Part shown: positions 1 to 7,983 of the stretch, piece after piece
Layout of the letters: each line of letters opens with the position of its first letter
Numbering within the stretch: the stretch's first letter is position 1
Source: Streptomyces justiciae
Lineage (GTDB): Bacteria > Actinomycetota > Actinomycetes > Streptomycetales > Streptomycetaceae
Direction: 5' to 3'
Assembly (NCBI RefSeq): GCF_015163075.1
Contig: NZ_JADDXU010000010.1
Span: forward strand, 1-64,000
DNA: 64,000 bases
The notes under the pieces: model-generated
Told to the model about the DNA's origin: nothing
What the model saw: only the letters and a program-made list of their open reading frames with translations
Database searches by the model: none
Position numbers and translations under genes: made by a program

Positions 1-852
1 GAGCTCCTGGCCCACGCCCTCGCCGGACTGCACGGTGTTGAAGGAGAACAGGTTGTGCATCCCGACGAACCAGGCGCCGAACCCGACCAGCATGAACAGC
101 GAGATCTTCGTGAAGGTCACCGGCACACCGACAGCCCGCGCGGACTCCTTGTTGCCGCCGACCGCGAAGATCCAGTTGCCGTACTTGGTGCGCAGCAGCA
201 CCCACGTCGCCAGCGCCGCGAAGACCAGCCAGTACACGATCGTGATCTTGATCTGTACGCCGCCGACCTCGAAGGACGAGGCGAAGATCTTCTTGGCGCC
301 GGAGAAGCCGTCCATGTCGCTGATGTCGTCGGTGGCGACGTTGCCGGTGACGAGCTTGGTGACCGCCAGGTTCACGCCCTGGAGGATCAGGAAGGTGCCC
401 AGGGTGATGAGGAAGCTCGGCAGTCCGGTCTTGACGACCAGCCAGCCGTTGAGGAACCCGATGGCGAGCGACACGACGAGGGCGGCGATGACGCCCATCC
501 ACACGTTCAGCGTGAGCTCGTAGGCGAGCATGCTCGCGGTCAGCGCGGAGGTGATGACGGCGACGCCGGACGAGAGGTCGAACTCGCCGCCGATCATCAG
601 CAGCGCGACCGGCAGGGCCATGATCCCGATGGTCGACGACTGGTAGAGGATGTTGGCCATCGAGCTGCCGTCGCGCACCGGCGGCGCGGCGATCAGGAAG
701 AACACGTAGACGGCGACGGCGCCGAGGAAGACGCCCACCTCGGGGCGGGCCAACAGCCGCAGCGCCAAAGGACGTTGGGCGGTCCGGCCGTCGGTCTCCT
801 TCGGGCCGGGGGCCGGCGGTGTGGTCACCGCCGGCTCGGCGTGCTGGGTCAT
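1..852 (-). CDS. ABC transporter permease, ribose/inositol type (partial, 3' end beyond window)
   Basis: This is the membrane subunit of a sugar importer and probably acts on myo-inositol, given the iol genes next door. 284 codons are visible from the ATG at 852 and the frame is open to base 1, so the C-terminus is missing. The product has a short hydrophilic N-terminus followed by a series of hydrophobic helices. A segment reading GGEFDLSSG matches the position of the GIDLSVG-like loop of RbsC-family permeases. It lies 5 bp downstream of the substrate-binding lipoprotein gene on the same strand, so the two are cotranscribed. The ATPase gene is not in the window and probably follows to the left. 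The family is certain; the substrate is inferred from context. Confidence 0.9.
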   Translation of the reverse strand, partial: MTQHAEPAVTTPPAPGPKETDGRTAQRPLALRLLARPEVGVFLGAVAVYVFFLIAAPPVRDGSSMANILYQSSTIGIMALPVALLMIGGEFDLSSGVAVITSALTASMLAYELTLNVWMGVIAALVVSLAIGFLNGWLVVKTGLPSFLITLGTFLILQGVNLAVTKLVTGNVATDDISDMDGFSGAKKIFASSFEVGGVQIKITIVYWLVFAALATWVLLRTKYGNWIFAVGGNKESARAVGVPVTFTKISLFMLVGFGAWFVGMHNLFSFNTVQSGEGVGQEL

Positions 853-857
853 ACGGA

Positions 858-1877
858 TCACCGGGTGCCCTTCGCGGCGTACTGCGCGACCGCGTCGACG
901 TTGGACTTGTCCACGAACGCGGGACCGGTCAGCACCGGCTGCTCGCCGCCGCCCATGTAGTTGCCGTTGTTCTTGTAGAGCCACAGCGAGTCGACCGCCA
1001 AGTAGCCCTGGAGGTACGGCTGCTGGTCGACGGCGAAGGCGATGGTGCCCTTGCTGATGGCGCCGGTCAGGTCCTTGTTGAGGTCGAAGGTGGCGACCTT
1101 GGCCTTGCTGCCGGCGTCGGACACGGACTGCGCGGCGGTCAGCGCGATGGGCGCGCCGAGGGCGACGACGTAGTCGATGGACTTGTCCTGGCTGAGCTTG
1201 GCGGTGATCGTCGACTTCACGGACGGCATGTCGGCGCCGTTGACGTTGACCGTCTGGAACTTGCCCTCGAAGGTCTTCTTCACGCCGTCGCAGCGCTGGG
1301 TGAGGCCGATGTTGCCCTGCTCCTGGATGACACAGACGGCGCTCTTGGCGCCCTCGTCGTTCAGCCGCTTGCCGAGCGCCTCACCGGCGACGGTCTCGTC
1401 CTGGCCGAAGAACTCCAGCAGGCCGAGCTTCTGCCACTCGCTGACACCGGAGTTGAGGCCGACGACGGGTATCTTCGCGGCCTTCGCCTTGGCGATGACG
1501 TCCTTCAGGGCGTCCGGCTTGGCCAGCGTGACCGCGATGCCGTCGACCTTCTGGTCGATGGCGTTCTGCACCAGGGTGGCCTGGCCACCGGCGCTCGGGT
1601 CGTTCGTGTAGATCAGCTTGACGTTGTCCTTGGCGGCGGCGGCCTCGGCGCCCTTGCGGACGATGTCCCAGAAGGTGTCGCCGGGCGACTGGTGCGTGAC
1701 CAGGGCGACCGTCATGCGGGGGGTGCTGGCCTTGCCGGCGGAGGCGCCGTCCGCGCTCTCCTCCGACTTCTTGCCCCCGGAACTGCTGGAGCAGCCGGCG
1801 AGGGTCAGGGCAGCGGCCGCCGCCAACGCCACCACCGGGGCGAATCTGCGGGACTGAGAGCGAGAAGAGCGGTCCAT
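858..1877 (-). CDS. Sugar ABC transporter substrate-binding lipoprotein
   Basis: This is the solute receptor of the importer, anchored outside the membrane and feeding the permease gene 5 bp downstream. The 339-residue product starts with an Arg/Ser-rich stretch, a hydrophobic segment and the lipobox L-A-G-C with the lipidated Cys at residue 29. A Ser/Gly linker and a periplasmic-binding-protein type I fold (RbsB-like) follow. A typical hinge region starts MTVALVTHQSPGDTFW and a DGIAVTLAKPD segment follows. Its promoter lies in the 289-bp divergent region shared with iolC, which carries a long inverted repeat. Inositol is the likely ligand by context, though ribose or another sugar cannot be excluded. 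Confidence 0.92.
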   Translation of the reverse strand: MDRSSRSQSRRFAPVVALAAAAALTLAGCSSSSGGKKSEESADGASAGKASTPRMTVALVTHQSPGDTFWDIVRKGAEAAAAKDNVKLIYTNDPSAGGQATLVQNAIDQKVDGIAVTLAKPDALKDVIAKAKAAKIPVVGLNSGVSEWQKLGLLEFFGQDETVAGEALGKRLNDEGAKSAVCVIQEQGNIGLTQRCDGVKKTFEGKFQTVNVNGADMPSVKSTITAKLSQDKSIDYVVALGAPIALTAAQSVSDAGSKAKVATFDLNKDLTGAISKGTIAFAVDQQPYLQGYLAVDSLWLYKNNGNYMGGGEQPVLTGPAFVDKSNVDAVAQYAAKGTR

Positions 1878-2018
1878 CTTTCCTGCACCTCACTGTGCTT
1901 GCGGGGGAAAGGAAGAGAGATCTCGGTGATCCGAGGCCCGGGATCTTGGCATGTCCGGGTCGCGTGCCGCAAATACGGCGGTTGTACTGGGACGGAATCC
2001 AATCCCCGGGCGTGCCCG

Positions 2019-2084
2019 CTGTCAATACTTTGTTAAGACATCATTTCACAATCAGGTCCGAATGTAAGTACAAAGTATTGACAG
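2019..2084. promoter_or_regulatory. Divergent iol operator: 15-bp perfect inverted repeat overlapping two -35 boxes
   Basis: CTGTCAATACTTTGT at 2019-2033 is repeated as its exact reverse complement at 2070-2084, with a 36-nt spacer. Each arm contains TTGACA, at 2078-2083 on the plus strand towards iolC and as its complement at 2020-2025 towards the transporter genes. Each hexamer is at -35 distance from a weak -10-like sequence (about 2102-2107 plus; TTGGAT about 1997-2002 minus). A protein bound at both arms would block both promoters. The HutC-type GntR regulator encoded at 4944-5729 is the likely ligand of the site. The repeat is seen directly; the role is inferred. Confidence 0.75.
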
Positions 2085-2166
2085 GGTCACCTCCCGCGTC
2101 CTACACCTGAGACTCGCAGGCCCCCGCGAGGGCCGCACGTCCAGCCGAGTCCGAGGAGCGTCGCGC

Positions 2167-2961
2167 ATGGCCGGATCCGCCCAGCCCTTCGACTTGATCA
2201 CGATCGGCCGCACAGGAGTCGATCTTCACCCACAGCAGTCGGGCGTGCCGTCGAGCGATGTGCAGACCTTCGGGAAGTTCCTGGGGGGTTCTGCGGCGAA
2301 CGTGGCCGTCGCGGCCGCCCGGCTGGGTCGCTCGGCCGCCGCCATCACGGTGACGCCGACGTTCCGCGCCGACGAAGTGGACTACTTCGCCCTCCGCTCG
2401 GCCCGGATCCTCTGGATCACCGGCGCCGGTCTGAGCGAGGAGCCCTGCCGCTCCGTGACCCTCGCCGCCCTCAAGTCCCGCGAGAGGACGGGCATGACCG
2501 TGTTCGACCTCGACTGGCGGCCCAAGTTGTGGGGGGATCCCGAAGACGCACGTCCCTATTACACGGAGGCCCTGCGCCACGCGACGGTCGCGATCGGCAA
2601 CCTCGACGAGTGCGAGATCGCCACCGGGGTCCGTGAACCCCGCGCGTGCGTCGAGGCGTTGCTGGCGGCCGGCGTGGAACTGGCCGTGGTGAAGCAGGGC
2701 CCCAAGGGCGTGCTGGCGATGCACCGGGACGGCCGCAGCGCCGAAGTGGCGCCGCTGACCGTCGAGGTCGTCAACGGCCACGGCGCGAGCGACGCCTTCG
2801 GCGGTTCCCTCTGCCACGGTCTGCTGTCCGGCTGGGAGCTGGACCGCGTCATGCGCTACGCCAACGCGGCCGGCGCCCTCGTCGCCTCCCGCCTCGCCTG
2901 CTCCGCCGCGGTGCCGACGCGCGAGGAGATAGAGGGCCTCCTGAGCGGAGCGCCCTCGTGA
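2167..2961 (+). CDS. iolC: 5-dehydro-2-deoxygluconokinase-like PfkB kinase, internally shortened
   Basis: IolC phosphorylates 5-dehydro-2-deoxygluconate in myo-inositol breakdown. This product has 264 residues, while the family is usually about 320-340. The N-terminus (DLITIGR, then GGSAANVAVAAARLGRSAAA) and the C-terminal half (VFDLDWRP, GNLDECEIATGVREP, VVKQGPKGVLA) match IolC closely. The segment expected after the cofactor-side strand, about 60 residues including the substrate-lid region and the FPLYFYR-like stretch, is absent without a frameshift. The second PfkB signature, usually GxGAGDAF, reads GHGASDAF: the catalytic Asp remains but a Gly is Ser. The RBS-like GAGGAG precedes the ATG. 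The gene is first in the rightward operon. It may be inactive, or this may be a sequence artefact. Confidence 0.8.
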   Translation: MAGSAQPFDLITIGRTGVDLHPQQSGVPSSDVQTFGKFLGGSAANVAVAAARLGRSAAAITVTPTFRADEVDYFALRSARILWITGAGLSEEPCRSVTLAALKSRERTGMTVFDLDWRPKLWGDPEDARPYYTEALRHATVAIGNLDECEIATGVREPRACVEALLAAGVELAVVKQGPKGVLAMHRDGRSAEVAPLTVEVVNGHGASDAFGGSLCHGLLSGWELDRVMRYANAAGALVASRLACSAAVPTREEIEGLLSGAPS

Positions 2962-3030
2962 GCTTCCCAGCCACCTCATGAACCGTCCCGCCCCCTGCCT
3001 CCCCCTCCATACAGCCCCGGAGAGATCCTG

Positions 3031-4908
3031 ATGAGCACCCCCACCCGCCGCCTGACCGTCGCCCAGGCCCTGGTGCGCTTTCTGTCCGTGCAGTACACCG
3101 AGCGCGACGGCGTACGCCATCGGCTCATCGCCGGTACGTGGGGCATCTTCGGCCACGGCAACGTGGCGGGCGTCGGCCAGGCCCTCCTGGAGGCGGGCGA
3201 GGAGGCGATGCCGTTCCACCAGGGCCGCAACGAGCAGGCCATGGTGCACGCCGCCGTCGGCTACACCCGCCAGCTCGACCGGCTCTCCGCGCAGGCGGTG
3301 ACGACGTCCATCGGCCCCGGCGCCACCAACCTCGTCACCGGCGCCGCCCTCGCCACCATCAACCGCCTTCCCGTCCTTCTCCTCCCCGGCGACTACTTCG
3401 CCTCGCACGCCCCCGACCCGCTGCTCCAGCAGCTGGAGCACCCCACCGAGGCGGACGTGTCGGTGAACGACACCCTGCGCCCGGTCTCCCGCTACTTCGA
3501 CCGGATCACCCGCCCCGAGGCCCTGATCCCGTCCGCCCTCAACGCCATGCGGGTCCTCGCCGACCCCGCCGAGACGGGCGCGGTCACGCTCGCCCTGCCG
3601 CAGGACGTGCAGGCCGAGGCGTACGACTGGCCGGAGGAGTTCTTCGCCGAGCGCGTGTGGCACGTACGACGTCCCGCGCCCGACCCGTACGAGCTGACGG
3701 CGGCCGTGGCGGCGATCCGGGCCGCCGAGCGTCCGCTGATCGTCGCGGGCGGCGGGGTGCACCACAGCAGGGCCGAGGAGGCGCTGAAGGAGTTCGTGGA
3801 CGCCACCGGCATCCCGGTCGCCTCGACGCAGGCCGGCAAGGGCTCGCTGCGGCACGACCACCCGGCCGAGCTCGGCGGCATCGGCCACACCGGAACGGCC
3901 GTCAGTGACGACCTCGCACGCACCGCCGACCTGGTGATCGGCGTCGGCACCCGCTACACGGACTTCACCACCGCCTCCGGCACCCTCTTCCAGAACCCGG
4001 ACGTCCGGTTCGTCAACCTCAACATCACCGCGTTCGACGCCCACAAGCTGGCGGCCCGGACCCTGGTGTGCGACGCGCGGGCGGGACTCGCGGCGTTGAC
4101 CGAGGCGTTGGCCGATCACCGTGTGAACTCGGCTTACGAGGACGAGTACCGCGCCGGAAGGGACCGCTGGGACGCGATTGTTGACGCCGCTTTCACCGCC
4201 GCCGACGAAAACGCCGTACCGACCCAGACCCAGGTGCTCGGCGCGCTGGACGCGGTGGTCGGGGACGAGGACGTCGTCATCAACGCGGCAGGCTCGCTCC
4301 CCGGCGACCTGCACAAGCTGTGGCGGGCCCGCAGCCCGCGCCAGTACCACCTGGAGTACGGCTACTCCTGCATGGGCTACGAGATCCCGGCGGCGATCGG
4401 CGTCCAGCACGCCACCCCCGACACCCCCGTGTGGGCGCTGGTCGGCGACGGCACCTATCTGATGATGCCGACCGAGATCGTCACAGCCGTCCAGGAGGGC
4501 CTGCCGATCAACCTGCTCCTCATCCAGAACCACGGCTACGCCTCCATCGGCGGCCTGTCCGAGTCGGTCGGCGGCGAGCGCTTCGGCACGGCCTACCGCT
4601 ACCGCGCCGCCGACGGCACCTTCTCCGGCGCCCCGCTCCCCGTCGACCTGGCCGCCAACGCGGGCAGCCTCGGCATGGACGTCCTGCGCGCCAAGACGGT
4701 CCGCGAGCTGCGCGAGGCGCTCGCCGCGGCCCGCGCCTCCGACCGCCCGACCTGCGTCTACGTCGAGACGGACACCGCCACCGCGACCGCACCCCCGGCC
4801 GAGGCCTGGTGGGACGTGCCCGTGGCCGAGACCGCGTCCCGCGAGGCCGCCGTACGGGCCCGGGAGGAGTACGACCGCGAGGTCACCGCCCGCCGCCCCC
4901 ACCTGTGA
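3031..4908 (+). CDS. iolD: 3D-(3,5/4)-trihydroxycyclohexane-1,2-dione acylhydrolase
   Basis: IolD is a thiamine-diphosphate enzyme that opens the ring of the trione formed from scyllo-inosose in the inositol pathway. The product has 625 residues, the normal length. The activating glutamate is in FHQGRNEQAMVHAA (about E67). The diphosphate-binding motif starts VGDGTYLMMP near residue 470 and ends LIQNHGYASIGG. The N-terminal pyrimidine domain, central domain and C-terminal TPP domain are all in order. It lies 69 bp after iolC and 35 bp before gntR in one operon. IolB, IolE and IolG are not in the window and are probably further left. Confidence 0.95.
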   Translation: MSTPTRRLTVAQALVRFLSVQYTERDGVRHRLIAGTWGIFGHGNVAGVGQALLEAGEEAMPFHQGRNEQAMVHAAVGYTRQLDRLSAQAVTTSIGPGATNLVTGAALATINRLPVLLLPGDYFASHAPDPLLQQLEHPTEADVSVNDTLRPVSRYFDRITRPEALIPSALNAMRVLADPAETGAVTLALPQDVQAEAYDWPEEFFAERVWHVRRPAPDPYELTAAVAAIRAAERPLIVAGGGVHHSRAEEALKEFVDATGIPVASTQAGKGSLRHDHPAELGGIGHTGTAVSDDLARTADLVIGVGTRYTDFTTASGTLFQNPDVRFVNLNITAFDAHKLAARTLVCDARAGLAALTEALADHRVNSAYEDEYRAGRDRWDAIVDAAFTAADENAVPTQTQVLGALDAVVGDEDVVINAAGSLPGDLHKLWRARSPRQYHLEYGYSCMGYEIPAAIGVQHATPDTPVWALVGDGTYLMMPTEIVTAVQEGLPINLLLIQNHGYASIGGLSESVGGERFGTAYRYRAADGTFSGAPLPVDLAANAGSLGMDVLRAKTVRELREALAAARASDRPTCVYVETDTATATAPPAEAWWDVPVAETASREAAVRAREEYDREVTARRPHL

Positions 4909-4943
4909 CGCCCCGCGCCCGCTCCACCCAGGGAGGTACCCCC

Positions 4944-5729
4944 ATGGCGAAGACCGGCGGTCACTCGCGCACCGCTACCGCCCCCGCACTCGACTCCCTG
5001 GACTTCGCCCTGGACCGGGGCAGTCCGGTGCCGCTCTACTACCAGCTCGCCCAGCAGCTGGAGGCGGCGATCGAGCACGGGGTCCTTGCCCCGGGGAACC
5101 TCCTGGGCAATGAGATCGACCTCTCCGTACGCCTCGGCCTGTCCCGCCCGACGGTCCGCCAGGCCATCCAGACCCTGGTCGACAAGGGGCTGCTGGTCCG
5201 GCGGCGCGGGGTGGGCACGCAGGTGGTGCACAGCCAGGTCAAGCGCGGGCTGGAACTGAGCAGTCTCTACGACGACCTGGAGGCGGCCGGGCAGGGGCCG
5301 ACCACGCAGGTGGTGCGCAACGAGCACGTCCCGGCCACCGCCGACGTGGCCGCCGCGCTCGGCATCGCGGAGGGCGGCGACGTCGTCGTACTGGAACGAC
5401 TGCGCGCCACGCACGGCCAGCCGGTCGCGATCCTCTGCAATTACCTGCCCGCGACCCTTCTCGAACTCGACACCGCCCGGCTGGAGTCGACGGGCCTGTA
5501 CCGGCTGATGCGCTCGGCGGGCATCACCCTGCACAGCGCCCGCCAGACCATCGGCGCCCGCTGTGCCACGTCCGAGGAGGCGGCCCGCCTCGACGAGCGG
5601 GAGGGCGCCGCGCTGCTGACGATGCAGCGCACGGCGTACGACGACACGGGCCGGCCGGTCGAGTACGGGACGCACATCTACCGCGCGTCCCGGTACGCGT
5701 TCGACTTCCAACTGCTCGTCAGGCCCTGA
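4944..5729 (+). CDS. GntR-family (HutC/UTRA type) transcriptional regulator of the iol locus
   Basis: The product has 261 residues. A GntR winged helix spans about residues 25-95, with the recognition segment LSRPTVRQAIQTLVDKG followed by the wing RRRGVGTQV. A UTRA ligand-binding domain follows to the end, with ALGIAEGGDVVVLERLRA and EYGTHIYRASRYAF near its start and finish. The ATG at 4944 is chosen because GGGAGGT lies 7 nt upstream and the HTH begins at the usual distance; an upstream extension would run through iolD in another frame. Its place in the operon suggests autoregulation through the inverted repeat at 2019-2084, with an inositol catabolite as effector. Confidence 0.9.
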   Translation: MAKTGGHSRTATAPALDSLDFALDRGSPVPLYYQLAQQLEAAIEHGVLAPGNLLGNEIDLSVRLGLSRPTVRQAIQTLVDKGLLVRRRGVGTQVVHSQVKRGLELSSLYDDLEAAGQGPTTQVVRNEHVPATADVAAALGIAEGGDVVVLERLRATHGQPVAILCNYLPATLLELDTARLESTGLYRLMRSAGITLHSARQTIGARCATSEEAARLDEREGAALLTMQRTAYDDTGRPVEYGTHIYRASRYAFDFQLLVRP

Positions 5730-5733
5730 GCGT

Positions 5734-6717
5734 TCAGTGGGCCCCGTCGAGGCGGGCCCGCTGGTCCTCGGTCAGTTCCAGGTCGACGGCGGCCAGGTTC
5801 TCCTCCAACTGGGCCAGGGACGACACCCCGGCCAGCGGCAGGATCGGCAGGGCGCCGCCGATCTGCCAGGCCAGGACGACCTGGTTGACGGTGGCGCCGG
5901 TCTCCTGGGCCACCTCCCGCAGAACCTTCAGGCGAGCGGGGGTGCCCGGGTGGTCGAAGTCGGCGGGGAGGCGGTCCGGGTGGGTGTAGGCGCCCTTGAG
6001 CAAGGGTGAGTAGGCGACCAGGGTGAGGGCCGGCTCCTCGCGCAGATAGGAGAGGAGTTCCGGGCCCGCGTGGCCGAGGCTGCCGTCCGGCCAGAAGTCG
6101 TCCGGCACGTCGAGACGGGGCCGCAGATGGCTGTGGGCGTACTGGAGCACCTCGTAGCCGGGCAGCCCGGCCGCGGCGGCGATCGCGCGGGCCCGCTCCA
6201 CCCGCCACACGGCGTGGTTGCTGACGCCGAGCAGCCCGACGGTGCCTTCCGCGACGAGTTCGCCGAAGCCCTCGACGGTCTCCCGCAGGGGTACGTCGTA
6301 GTCCTCGATGTGCGCGTAGAGCAGGTCCAGCTTGTCCACGCCCAGCCGTTCCCGGCTGCGTTCGGCGGACTCGCGGATGACCTTCGCCGAGAGGCCCTCG
6401 GCGTTGTCGACGTAGCTGGTGCCGGGGGCCAGGGGGCGGGCGCCGAGCTTGGTGGCGATGAAGATCTCCTCGCCGATGCCGCGGCTGCGCCGCCAGCGGC
6501 CGAGGAGTTCCTCGCTCTGACCGCCCTGCCCGCCGTCGACCCAGAAGGCGTAGTTGTCGGACGTGTCGATGAAGTTGCCGCCGGCCTCGACATAGCGGTC
6601 GAGGAGCGCGAAGGACGTCTCCTCGTCCGTGCGCGAGCCGAACAGCATCGCGCCGAGGGCGAGGACGCTGACCTCGCGGCGGTTCTTCGGATCGGTGCCG
6701 ATGGTGCGGTACTTCAT
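5734..6717 (-). CDS. Aldo/keto reductase
   Basis: This is an NADPH-dependent oxidoreductase of the AKR superfamily with 327 residues, the normal length. The catalytic tetrad is present: Asp51 and Tyr56 in IDTSDNYAF, Lys90 in FIATKLG and His136 in LLYAHIEDYD. The C-terminal cofactor segment (LPLAGVSSLAQLEENLAAVDLELT) is typical. It converges on the gntR gene with only 4 bp between the stop codons, so there is no room for a separate terminator. The substrate is unknown. A role in inositol or sugar metabolism is possible from the location but has no further support. Confidence 0.92.
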   Translation of the reverse strand: MKYRTIGTDPKNRREVSVLALGAMLFGSRTDEETSFALLDRYVEAGGNFIDTSDNYAFWVDGGQGGQSEELLGRWRRSRGIGEEIFIATKLGARPLAPGTSYVDNAEGLSAKVIRESAERSRERLGVDKLDLLYAHIEDYDVPLRETVEGFGELVAEGTVGLLGVSNHAVWRVERARAIAAAAGLPGYEVLQYAHSHLRPRLDVPDDFWPDGSLGHAGPELLSYLREEPALTLVAYSPLLKGAYTHPDRLPADFDHPGTPARLKVLREVAQETGATVNQVVLAWQIGGALPILPLAGVSSLAQLEENLAAVDLELTEDQRARLDGAH

Positions 6718-6810
6718 GGGGTCCCCTCCCGTTCACGCGCCCCGGTCGGGGTGCGCGAACGGGAGTCTTCCTGCTGGAGCGCACTTCAAGTCAAGAGGTC
6801 ACGTCGGGCG

Positions 6811-7476
6811 TCACGAACGCGCGAACGGCCCTTCCAGCGCGGCCCATTGGAGCAGCATGATCGTCTTGGCGTCGGCGATCCCGCCGGTGCGGATCATCTC
6901 CAGGGCCCTGCGGAAGGGCAGTTCGAGGATCTCGATGTCCTCGCCCTCCTCGTCGAGGCCACCGCCCTCGTGGGTGCGGGTCGACGGGCCGTACGCGGCG
7001 GCGTAGAAGCTGACGCGCTCGGTGACGGAACCGGGGCTCATGTAGACGTCGAAGACGTGCCGGACCTCGCCGATGGTGTGCCCGGTCTCCTCGACCACCT
7101 CGCGGCGCACGGCGATCTCGGGGTGCTCGTCCTCGTCGTCGAGCAGCCCGCCCGGGGTCTCGACGAGCATGCCGTCGGGATGGCCGTTGACGTAGACCGG
7201 GAATCGGAACTGCCTGGTGAGCAGGACGGTTTCACGGTCTGCGTCGTAGAGGAGCATGGTGGCGCCGTTGCCGCGGTCGTGCGTCTCGCGCTGCTGGGTG
7301 CTCCAACTGCCGTCGGCGAGCTGGAGGTCGAAGGTGGTGGCCCGCTCGACGTACCAGTGGCTGGAGAGCAGCTTCACGTCGCGGACCTTGACCCGGGGGT
7401 TGCCGGTCAGGTCCAGGCCGGTGCGGTCGAGCCCGGTGCGGCCGCGACTGTCCGGGGTGTCGATGCCGGCCGTCAT
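6811..7476 (-). CDS. Nudix hydrolase of the NudK (GDP-mannose pyrophosphatase) type
   Basis: The product has 221 residues from the ATG at 7476. The Nudix box is present as GGLLDDEDEH...REVVEETG, with two extra residues in the loop after the first glycines. Downstream segments FDVYMSPGSVTERVSFYAA and ILELPFRRALEMIRTGGIADAKT follow the E. coli NudK pattern closely, so cleavage of GDP-mannose or a related nucleotide sugar is likely. A longer GTG start at 7533 exists, but the ATG overlaps the stop of a 14-codon open frame that has a good ribosome site, which suggests translational coupling. The other neighbours do not inform its role. Confidence 0.85.
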   Translation of the reverse strand: MTAGIDTPDSRGRTGLDRTGLDLTGNPRVKVRDVKLLSSHWYVERATTFDLQLADGSWSTQQRETHDRGNGATMLLYDADRETVLLTRQFRFPVYVNGHPDGMLVETPGGLLDDEDEHPEIAVRREVVEETGHTIGEVRHVFDVYMSPGSVTERVSFYAAAYGPSTRTHEGGGLDEEGEDIEILELPFRRALEMIRTGGIADAKTIMLLQWAALEGPFARS

Positions 7477-7517
7477 CGGACACCGGCCGGCAGGAGAAGG
7501 ATGTGCGAGTCGGTCAT
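7474..7517 (-). CDS. Possible 14-codon leader ORF coupled to the Nudix gene
   Basis: The ATG at 7517 follows AGAAGGCGAGC, a good ribosome site, and encodes MTDSHILLLPAGVR. Its TGA overlaps the ATG of the Nudix gene as ATGA, while that ATG itself lacks a clear Shine-Dalgarno sequence. This supports translation of the short frame with re-initiation at the Nudix gene. It carries no codon run that would suggest attenuation. It may also be a chance frame. Confidence 0.35.
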
Positions 7518-7601
7518 GCTCGCCTTCTATCACCCCGAGGCGCCGAGCGGCGCGACGTGTTACGATCTCAGAGTTGCAGTTGTGGTACCCATGAACCTAT
7601 G

Positions 7602-7647
7602 TGCGCCTGACGGGAATGTTTATCCATCAGGCGCATTATTTGTTTTT
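7602..7647 (+). promoter_or_regulatory. Terminator-like hairpin in the 5' leader of the cold-shock gene
   Basis: TGCGCCTGA (7602-7610) pairs perfectly with TCAGGCGCA (7627-7635) across a 16-nt loop, and the T-rich tract TTATTTGTTTTT follows at 7636-7647. It sits 45 nt before the cold-shock start codon, after a probable promoter. The shape is that of an intrinsic terminator, so it could be an attenuator or a temperature-sensitive leader element. It could also end a short upstream transcript. Confidence 0.6.
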
Positions 7648-7691
7648 CCGGCATCTCCGGATGGGGCCTCTGCCTACTGAAGGAGAAAGTC

Positions 7692-7895
7692 ATGGCACAG
7701 GGAACCGTCAAGTGGTTCAACGCTGAAAAGGGTTTCGGCTTCATCGAGCAGGACGGCGGCGGCCCCGACGTCTTCGCCCACTACTCGAACATCCAGTCCC
7801 AGGGCTTCCGTGAGCTGCAGGAGGGCCAGCGGGTCTCCTTCGACGTCACGCAGGGCCAGAAGGGCCCCCAGGCGGAGAACATCGTCCCCGCCTGA
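7692..7895 (+). CDS. Cold-shock protein (CspA family)
   Basis: This is a single-stranded nucleic-acid binding protein and RNA chaperone of 67 residues, the standard size. RNP1 reads KGFGFI (residues 13-18) and RNP2 reads VFAHY (27-31). The start is supported by GAAGGAGAAAG just upstream. A terminator-like hairpin lies in the leader and a strong hairpin (7919-7951) separates it from the DEAD-box helicase gene. This pairing of a Csp with an RNA helicase fits a shared role in RNA unwinding at low temperature. Confidence 0.97.
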   Translation: MAQGTVKWFNAEKGFGFIEQDGGGPDVFAHYSNIQSQGFRELQEGQRVSFDVTQGQKGPQAENIVPA

Positions 7896-7918
7896 TCGCC
7901 GGACGCGTATTCCGCTCA

Positions 7919-7951
7919 CCGGGGTCCGCACCGTCTTGGTGCGGACCCCGG
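7919..7951 (+). terminator. Hairpin between the cold-shock and helicase genes
   Basis: CCGGGGTCCGCACC and GGTGCGGACCCCGG form a perfect 14-bp stem with the 5-nt loop GTCTT, followed by TTTGTGCTGTTT. It lies 24 nt after the csp stop codon and 33 nt before the helicase start, so it probably terminates or attenuates readthrough into the helicase gene. Confidence 0.85.
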
Positions 7952-7983
7952 TTTGTGCTGTTTCCAGGAAGGCAGACCACCGC

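Noticed and set aside
2101..4902. Very long minus-strand open frame (933 codons) opposite iolC and iolD
   Set aside because: It is a high-GC shadow of two well-recognised genes. Its protein is low-complexity Gly/Arg/His-rich and matches no family.
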